Below are positions 58,569-64,000 of a DNA stretch of 64,000 nucleotides, one piece after another. Origin of the DNA: Calditrichota bacterium (lineage in GTDB: Bacteria; CLD3); contig QQUF01000040.1 in NCBI GenBank assembly GCA_008501735.1, positions 134,431 to 198,430 of the forward strand, given 5' to 3'. Position numbers and translations under genes: made by a program. The notes beneath the pieces are model-generated. The model was not told the origin of the DNA, did no database searches, and saw only the letters and a program-made list of their open reading frames with translations. Position 1 is the first letter of the stretch, and the number at the start of each line of letters is the position of its first letter.

Positions 58569-59447
58569 TTAAAGATACCCATATTTTTTAAGGTGATTTT
58601 CAAGGGCTTGCGAAAGGTCATTTTGTTGCTTTTTGTTTAAGTCCTTTTTCCATTTAGAGTTTGTATCTCTCACACTAAAATTATTAATCGTTTTTTCGAA
58701 TTCACTGCTCCATTTGAGTTCCGAAAATTCTGTTACCATTTTGAATATTCTCATTGGATTTTCACACAAATCTTCATATTTGATTTCAAGAAGATTTTCT
58801 TTTTTTACTAATTTCTTAGATATTTCATAAGAATCCATCATAATCTTCCACTGAATTCCAGCTAAAACAATAAATGACTGTTCGGAATCTTCCCATTCTT
58901 TACGGTAATTTGATGGTAGTTTTCCCCAACGCCACTTATAATCTCCTTGCCAACCTAACCAAAAATTTACATTCACAAGAGAATTTGCTACTGCTCTGCC
59001 ATCTCGAATTACGTGAATAAACTTTGCGTCTTCAAAAATTTCTGACAAAAACCCAACTCTTGACCAACCTGTAATTTTTACTAACAATCTGTTTCGTTTT
59101 TCTGTTTTGAGTTGTGAAATTATTTTTAGAAGTTTGTATCTGTTTCGTTCTGAAACATCTTCTGCATAAATATCTCTAAAGGTTGAACTAAAACCATTAC
59201 AATGAAAATCCCAAAAAGAATATCTTTCGCTTGCTTCAAACTTCTTTTTTAAAAATTTCCCAATTATTGGGTAATCAATCAGTTCCATCAGTTGAGTATT
59301 ATATTGGGGTTTATTCGGGTATTTATCGCAAAGTTGTGAAAGCCAGTAAAGGTTCGGGTGTTCGGAAAACATTGTGTTAAAAATCGTAGTTCCACTTCTT
59401 CCTGTGCCGAAAATAAAAATAGGTTTTTGGATTTTTTCTAAGGACAT
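58569..59447 (-). CDS. Sulfotransferase-family protein
   Basis: A 292-residue enzyme using PAPS as sulfate donor. The 5'-phosphosulfate loop FIFGTGRSGTTIFNTMFSEH is at about residues 11-30 and the 3'-phosphate site is in KFIHVIRDGRAVANSLV at about 145-160. Bacterial members sulfate lipids, sugars or Nod-like factors, or are cell-surface tailoring enzymes; the acceptor is unknown. No signal peptide or membrane segment is seen. It stands alone between convergent and divergent genes. Confidence 0.9.
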   Translation of the reverse strand: MSLEKIQKPIFIFGTGRSGTTIFNTMFSEHPNLYWLSQLCDKYPNKPQYNTQLMELIDYPIIGKFLKKKFEASERYSFWDFHCNGFSSTFRDIYAEDVSERNRYKLLKIISQLKTEKRNRLLVKITGWSRVGFLSEIFEDAKFIHVIRDGRAVANSLVNVNFWLGWQGDYKWRWGKLPSNYRKEWEDSEQSFIVLAGIQWKIMMDSYEISKKLVKKENLLEIKYEDLCENPMRIFKMVTEFSELKWSSEFEKTINNFSVRDTNSKWKKDLNKKQQNDLSQALENHLKKYGYL

Positions 59448-59550
59448 AAAATTAAGTTTATTAAAATTTAGTGAGAAACTATTTGGAATTTACTTAATTT
59501 CTTTAAATCGTAAACAGGTTTTGTTTTTAATTTTTTATCAAGATTTTAAA

Positions 59551-60228
59551 ATGCGAATTCTAATTATTGAAGACGACAAAAAAATTGTCAATGCTCTAAC
59601 GAAAGGTCTAAAATCCGAAGGGTTTGCTATTGACTTTGCAAACGACGGCGAAAGCGGTGAAGAACTTGCTTTTGTCAATGATTACGACGCAATAATTTTG
59701 GATTTGATGCTTCCAAAACAAGACGGTTGGACAACTTGCAAAAATCTCCGTGAACAAAAAATTCTCACTCCAATCTTAATGCTTACAGCTCTTGATGACG
59801 TAGAAGATCGAATCAAAGGTCTCAATCTTGGTGCTGACGATTACCTTCCAAAGCCTTTTCACTTCGGTGAACTTTTGGCAAGACTTCGTTCTTTAATCCG
59901 CAGAAACAGTGAAGACAGAACTTCGGTTCTTGAGCATTTTGGAATCACTTTGAACTTGGATTCTCACACTGCTTTTCGTGAAGGAAAGGAGATTTCTTTG
60001 ACAACAAAAGAGTTTGCACTGCTCGAACTTTTTATGCTAAACCCAAATAAAATCTTGAGCCAAAGTCGAATTTTTGAACATTTGTGGGATATGAATTTTG
60101 ACCCGAAAAGTAATGTCTTGGTAGCTTTTATAAAATATTTGCGAAAGAAAATTGACAACGATTTTGACAAAAGATTGATTCACACTGTTCGAGGTTCGGG
60201 TTACATTTTTAGCGATAAAGAGTCGTAA
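59551..60228 (+). CDS. OmpR-family response regulator
   Basis: A 225-residue regulator. The start at 59551 (MRILIIEDDKK) is chosen because the receiver domain begins there; the frame is open upstream to 59374, but that part overlaps the sulfotransferase and codes nothing typical. The receiver holds Asp51 (IILDLMLPKQDG), the switch Thr (MLTALDD) and Lys (YLPKPF). The winged-helix domain has LTTKEFALLELFMLNPNKIL and HTVRGSGYIF. It is followed at once (TAA then ATG) by its kinase, a coupled pair of the CusRS/ArlRS type. Confidence 0.95.
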   Translation: MRILIIEDDKKIVNALTKGLKSEGFAIDFANDGESGEELAFVNDYDAIILDLMLPKQDGWTTCKNLREQKILTPILMLTALDDVEDRIKGLNLGADDYLPKPFHFGELLARLRSLIRRNSEDRTSVLEHFGITLNLDSHTAFREGKEISLTTKEFALLELFMLNPNKILSQSRIFEHLWDMNFDPKSNVLVAFIKYLRKKIDNDFDKRLIHTVRGSGYIFSDKES

Positions 60229-61656
60229 ATGTTTTCGATTAAATCGAAAATCAATCTTGCTTACACACTCGTTTTTGGTGTCCTAATAATTTCATTTTCA
60301 TTTGTAATTTATAAGAATGTCGAGCAAATTTTACTCAATGAAATTGATGCAAATCTCAAAAGTTTTTTTGTAATTCTTGACAATGAAATCGAAGATGCTT
60401 TGATTGAAAGCAAAGGTGATTTTGAAATTCTTTACGAGTTGAAAAACCAAAAACCTCAAGGTTTGGAAAAGGCAGGTTTTCAGCTTTACTCACCCCAAAA
60501 ACAAAAAATTATTCCTGACTCAATTTTACAAAATCTCACTGAAATCGTTTCTTTAGAGGAAAAACTTGTCAATGGCGAACCGAACAACCTTTTCCAAATA
60601 ATTGAAATTGATGGAGAAAAATTCAGAGTTCTTTGGATTTTGCTTGAACTTCACGCTGACTACGAAAATTTCATCGAAGACGAAGAAAACGACATTTTTT
60701 ACACGCTCCAACTTTACGCTTCAATGGAAAATATCGACTCAAAGTTAAACAAGCTAATTTGGATTTTCTCGCTTGCGATTCCTCTTGGCTTGCTTTTTAC
60801 GGCTTTTTTAAGTTTTTTTCTCTCAAAAGCTGCCTTCAAACCAATTTTGCAAATGGCAGAAACAGCCGAAAATATTTCCGCACAAAGCCTTGATTTACGT
60901 TTGGAACTTCCGGAAGCAAAAGACGAAATCAGAAACCTTGCCGAGACTCTTAACAAAATGATTGCACGAATTGACGACACTTTTAAAAGTCAAAAACAGT
61001 TCATTGCAAACGCTTCTCACGAGTTCAGAACACCACTTACAATTATTCAAGCCGAACTTGAGTTAGCAGAAAAACAAACTGAAAATGAGGATTTAAAGGA
61101 AAGTCTAAAAATTGCACTTTCAGAAATTGACAATTTAACAAACTTGACAATTTCACTTCTTACTCTGACAAAACTTGATGCTTTTCAGCTAAAATTGCAC
61201 AAGAAACAAATCCGTCTCGATGAGCTTTTAATTGACGTTTACCAGTCTTTTAAAGCTCTTGCCGAATCCAAAAATATTAATTTGAATCTTGAAATTTCGG
61301 AAGCCGTTGAGATTTTGGCTGACCAAGAGAAACTCAAACAAGTTCTTTTTAATTTGCTCAACAATGCTCTAAAATATTCCTCAGAGAATGGCGAAATTTC
61401 TTTGTCTTTAAATAAAATTTCAGAGCAAAAAATTGAAGTAATTGTTTCTGACAACGGTTTGGGGATTTTGGAAGAGGAATTACCTTTTGTGTTTAAAAGG
61501 TTCTTTCGCTCAAAAGAAACTCGTTCAAACATTCAAGGTTCAGGACTTGGCTTGGCGATTGTTAAAGAATTGGTTGAACTTCACGATGGCGAGATTTTGG
61601 TAGAAAGCAAAATCGGCAAAGGAACAAAAGTAATTGTTTCTCTACCGATAACTTAA
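60229..61656 (+). CDS. Sensor histidine kinase, partner of the OmpR regulator
   Basis: A 475-residue membrane kinase with TM1 at about 8-28, a roughly 150-residue acidic periplasmic sensor region, TM2 at about 180-203 and a HAMP domain (about 204-256). The phospho-acceptor NASHEFRTPLTIIQAELE has His264. The ATPase domain follows with LLNNALKYSSENGEIS, VSDNGLGILEEELPFVFKRF and GSGLGLAIVKELVELH. Everything needed for signalling is there. The gene follows its regulator without a gap. A TonB-dependent receptor gene lies convergently downstream and is a possible target. Confidence 0.95.
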   Translation: MFSIKSKINLAYTLVFGVLIISFSFVIYKNVEQILLNEIDANLKSFFVILDNEIEDALIESKGDFEILYELKNQKPQGLEKAGFQLYSPQKQKIIPDSILQNLTEIVSLEEKLVNGEPNNLFQIIEIDGEKFRVLWILLELHADYENFIEDEENDIFYTLQLYASMENIDSKLNKLIWIFSLAIPLGLLFTAFLSFFLSKAAFKPILQMAETAENISAQSLDLRLELPEAKDEIRNLAETLNKMIARIDDTFKSQKQFIANASHEFRTPLTIIQAELELAEKQTENEDLKESLKIALSEIDNLTNLTISLLTLTKLDAFQLKLHKKQIRLDELLIDVYQSFKALAESKNINLNLEISEAVEILADQEKLKQVLFNLLNNALKYSSENGEISLSLNKISEQKIEVIVSDNGLGILEEELPFVFKRFFRSKETRSNIQGSGLGLAIVKELVELHDGEILVESKIGKGTKVIVSLPIT

Positions 61657-61674
61657 AGAGAGTAAAATTTGAAA

Positions 61675-61702
61675 GTAGGGAACAAAAATTTTTGTTCCCT
61701 AC
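61675..61702. repeat. 28-bp perfect palindrome (family B), copy 2; likely bidirectional terminator
   Basis: GTAGGGAACAAAAA at 61675-61688 is exactly mirrored at 61689-61702. It differs from the copy at 48340 by one base pair swapped on both arms. It fills the 49-bp gap between the convergent kinase and TonB-dependent receptor genes. Confidence 0.82.
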
Positions 61703-61705
61703 ACA

Positions 61706-64000
61706 TTAAAATTCCCAACTTAGCCCAATAATTGGAGTTAAGCCGAAGTAAAGTGTGTCGTCTCGGAAATATCGAAAACCACCTTCTCCGTCTGGAACAG
61801 GAAGTTCGTCGTCGCCTAAAACGTCAAGGTCAAATTTTCTTAAGTTTTCGTGGTTGTAAACATTAATCACGTGCAGAAATGCTGACAAACGACTTTTGTT
61901 AAATTGAAAATGTCTGTTGATTCGTAAATCCATTCTTTGGTAAGCTGGGTAATCCGTGTCGTTGTAAACTTCGTGAACGGCATAAAAATGCAAAGAATCA
62001 ACAGAAGCTCCTGGACTTCCTTGTAAAAATTTATGCTCGTAATGATAATTTGTTCTTGGCCAACCTGTGTAATATTGCCACGAAAGATTAAAGTGCCATT
62101 TTGCATTCGGGCGATAATTTAAATCTGCAAAAACAGTGTGCCTTTGGTTGTTCAAACGCGGAACTTTTCCTGTTCTTTCTGTTACTTGACCATCGTATTC
62201 AATGCTCTGAATGTCGTCTTCGGCTTTTGCTAAAGCGTAACTAAACCACCAAGAGATTTTTTTGCCCATATCGTATTTCAAAAAAACTTCGATTCCTTGA
62301 GCTAATGCACTGTTTATGTTTATTTTTACAAGGTCGTTTCTTTGTTCGAGAAACATTTCCATTGGGTCTCGCAAGTTTCTGTAAGTTGGATTTATTCGGG
62401 ATAAATCCTTCCTGTAGGCTTCTGCCCTAAAATTAATTCCTTTGTCAAAAGTGTGTTCAAAACTCAAAACGTAGTGCTTAGCTAATTCGGCTTTGTTGAA
62501 AGTATCTTTTCCGTAGTTCACTTCGAGGTCGTTCATAAATTGTGTTTGGTAGTAGTAACCCCAAGCACCTCTTAAGTAAGTATTTCTTCCGAAAGAGTAA
62601 GCCAAACTTAGTCTTGGACTCAAAAGTTTGTCGTTTGTGTAAGAAGCGTAATCGTAACGCAAACCTGCTTCCATAAATAATTTCGGCAAAACTTTGAAAC
62701 GACTTGAAAGGTAAAAATTAGCTTGTTCGCCAGAAGGTTTAGTTTCAATGTCAACTTTGTCTTCATACTGATAAAGCTCGTCGTTTTGGTTGACTCTTAG
62801 CTCACTGATGAAAAAGTGATACTTGTAATCGGCATTTTGTTTTTTGAGTTCAAATCCTGTTTTGAGGAGGAAATTCTTTGTTGGAGACCAATTCCAGTCT
62901 TGTCTTAAACCAAAAAAATTGTAATTCCTTTTGTCTGAAACTGAAAAATCGCCTTTGTCTGCAAATTCGTATTTGTGAAAAGCACCAACTCTTTTGTGAG
63001 TTAGCAAACCTGTGGAAAGAATTGTTCGTGAAAATAATTTGTTATTGTAAGTATTTTTCCAAGTTCCCCAAAAGTAGGTGTTTCCGTATTCGGTGTCGTT
63101 TCGGTCAAAGTTTCCGTCAGATTCATCGCGAACTTTCGTTTGGTCGCCTGCGTGAAGTGTGTGAAAAGTTACAGCATTTTTTGAGTCCATTTGGTACTCG
63201 ACTTTTCCAAGTGCATCGTAGTAAGTCGGAATAATTTCGTCAAAACCTACTGCTTTTGCAATTTGGTCAAGCATTCCTCTTCGCACTGAAATTAAGTAAG
63301 AACCTTTTTCTTTTGCAAAAGCTCCTTGCGTGTAAAATCTTGCATTCATAATGCTTAGCCCGACGGAAGTTTTCCGTTCACCGTTTCTGACCTTTTTCGT
63401 TCGCATATTAAAAACACCACTTTGTCTGTTTCCGTAATCAGCCGAAAAACCGCCTGTGTAAAGGTCAATTCCTTCAATCGTCTCAACGTCAACAATGCTA
63501 AAAAGTCCGCCAACAAAATCTTTTTGGTGGAATGGGTCGTAAAGTTCCATTCCGTCAAGGTTAATCATAACTTCGTCAGCTTCACCGCCACGAATTGTAA
63601 ATTTTGAAGAAAAATCATTTGCGGCGATTCCCGGAAGTCTTGCAACTACGCGAGTGATGTCTTCTGCCCAAGACATATTTTTGATGTCTCTTTCTGTCAA
63701 AGTTTGTCGTGAAGCTGGAGTTGCTTTGCTCAAAACTGTAAAAGAACCCGGGGTTACGACGACTTCACTCAAAGTTAAAGCGGATTCTTGGAGTCCGACT
63801 TTACCGAGATTTAGAGTATTTCCACTTTTCAAAACTACATTGGTTTTAGTGGTTGATTTGTAACCAATGAAGGAAAATGTAATTTCATAAGTTCCAGCTG
63901 ATAAGTTTGGAATGACGAAATTTCCTTCTAAATCGGAAAAAGCACCTTTTTCAATTCCTTCAATTTGAATTGTAGCACTTGGCAAAGATTCTTGTGTTTT
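61706..64000 (-). CDS. TonB-dependent outer-membrane receptor with N-terminal carboxypeptidase-like regulatory domain (N-terminus outside window)
   Basis: At least 764 residues are visible, and the frame is open through base 64000 without a credible start (the first start-like codon is a TTG at 63985). The visible N-terminus is the end of a CarboxypepD_reg-like domain (IQIEGIEKGAFSDLEGNFVI, YEITFSFIGYKS). The plug domain follows (ITRVVARLPGIAANDFSSKF, IRGGEADEVMINLDGMELYD), then a beta-barrel that ends LGLTPIIGLSWEF-like with a terminal Phe. It imports a ligand using TonB energy. The closest pattern is FCB-group receptors with HEDNLRKFD-like ends; the ligand is unknown. Confidence 0.92.
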   Translation of the reverse strand, partial: KTQESLPSATIQIEGIEKGAFSDLEGNFVIPNLSAGTYEITFSFIGYKSTTKTNVVLKSGNTLNLGKVGLQESALTLSEVVVTPGSFTVLSKATPASRQTLTERDIKNMSWAEDITRVVARLPGIAANDFSSKFTIRGGEADEVMINLDGMELYDPFHQKDFVGGLFSIVDVETIEGIDLYTGGFSADYGNRQSGVFNMRTKKVRNGERKTSVGLSIMNARFYTQGAFAKEKGSYLISVRRGMLDQIAKAVGFDEIIPTYYDALGKVEYQMDSKNAVTFHTLHAGDQTKVRDESDGNFDRNDTEYGNTYFWGTWKNTYNNKLFSRTILSTGLLTHKRVGAFHKYEFADKGDFSVSDKRNYNFFGLRQDWNWSPTKNFLLKTGFELKKQNADYKYHFFISELRVNQNDELYQYEDKVDIETKPSGEQANFYLSSRFKVLPKLFMEAGLRYDYASYTNDKLLSPRLSLAYSFGRNTYLRGAWGYYYQTQFMNDLEVNYGKDTFNKAELAKHYVLSFEHTFDKGINFRAEAYRKDLSRINPTYRNLRDPMEMFLEQRNDLVKININSALAQGIEVFLKYDMGKKISWWFSYALAKAEDDIQSIEYDGQVTERTGKVPRLNNQRHTVFADLNYRPNAKWHFNLSWQYYTGWPRTNYHYEHKFLQGSPGASVDSLHFYAVHEVYNDTDYPAYQRMDLRINRHFQFNKSRLSAFLHVINVYNHENLRKFDLDVLGDDELPVPDGEGGFRYFRDDTLYFGLTPIIGLSWEF

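Noticed and set aside
59374-59550. N-terminal extension of the OmpR-type regulator
   Set aside because: It overlaps the sulfotransferase start, has no domain, and the receiver fold starts exactly at the ATG at 59551.
1-64000. Search for tRNA, rRNA and CRISPR arrays
   Set aside because: No T-loop-like GGTTCGAATCC context with a matching acceptor stem, no rRNA-like stretch and no regularly spaced repeats were found by eye.

Overview
The window is low-GC (by eye about one third G+C) and reads as part of the chromosome of a Gram-negative bacterium of the Fibrobacterota-Chlorobiota-Bacteroidota group, closest in style to Ignavibacteria or 'Candidatus Kapabacteria'. This is inferred from a type IX secretion C-terminal sorting signal of the NFPNPFNPTT kind, a long-form IspG with an inserted domain, a DUF5683 protein, LptE- and TonB-receptor-type envelope proteins, an NhaD-type antiporter, a eukaryote-like PruA, and abundant use of sigma-54 activators. 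No rRNA, tRNA or CRISPR array was seen.

Layout. 1-2.8 kb: a minus-strand run of small enzymes (SRPBCC fragment, DUF1761, DinB, Tag, VOC). 3.0-6.6 kb: a plus-strand run with a sigma-54 activator, LptE-like lipoprotein, RidA, DUF5683 and a PLP enzyme. 6.6-15.6 kb: an exported barrel-like protein, PIG-L deacetylase, MscS channel, RNase Y, leucyl aminopeptidase and gamma-glutamyltransferase. 15.6-18.6 kb: an accessory patch with a pentapeptide-repeat/nucleotidyl-cyclase-like fusion and a RAYT (REP-associated transposase) bracketed by two direct copies of an 84-bp hairpin repeat. 18.6-31.4 kb: YfhO-like membrane protein, orphan kinase, lipoproteins, L,D-transpeptidase, antiporter, M23 peptidase, cmk-rpsA and a phosphoesterase.

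31.5-44.6 kb is a metal (probably copper/silver) island: CusA, CusB and CusC homologues, a Cu+-type P1B ATPase, a DUF2231 membrane protein and a Met/His-rich exported protein all on the minus strand. A histidine kinase, MerP-like lipoprotein and NtrC-type regulator are divergent on the plus strand. I see two near-identical sigma-54-type promoter elements, one in front of each minus-strand unit, and three copies of a TGTnGAATATTC palindrome upstream of them. Together these look like a self-contained sigma-54 metal-efflux regulon.

44.6-54.4 kb: a VOC gene and its truncated duplicate, a methyltransferase, a type IX-secreted protein with a rich promoter region, an NFACT protein, PruA, Uma2 and IspG. 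54.6-58.6 kb holds the most unusual gene: a leaderless 932-residue fusion of a degenerate tyrosine-recombinase-like domain, an intact subtilisin domain, a CBM48/AMPK-type glycogen-binding domain and a degenerate metallo-beta-lactamase domain. It sits directly behind a PAS-HisKA protein that lacks an ATPase domain. 58.6-64 kb: sulfotransferase, an OmpR/HK pair and a TonB-dependent receptor running off the end.

A cross-cutting theme is short perfect palindromes, several in families with compensating arm changes. They lie between genes and, in two cases, inside open frames (cusB and ispG), resembling mobile palindromic elements.
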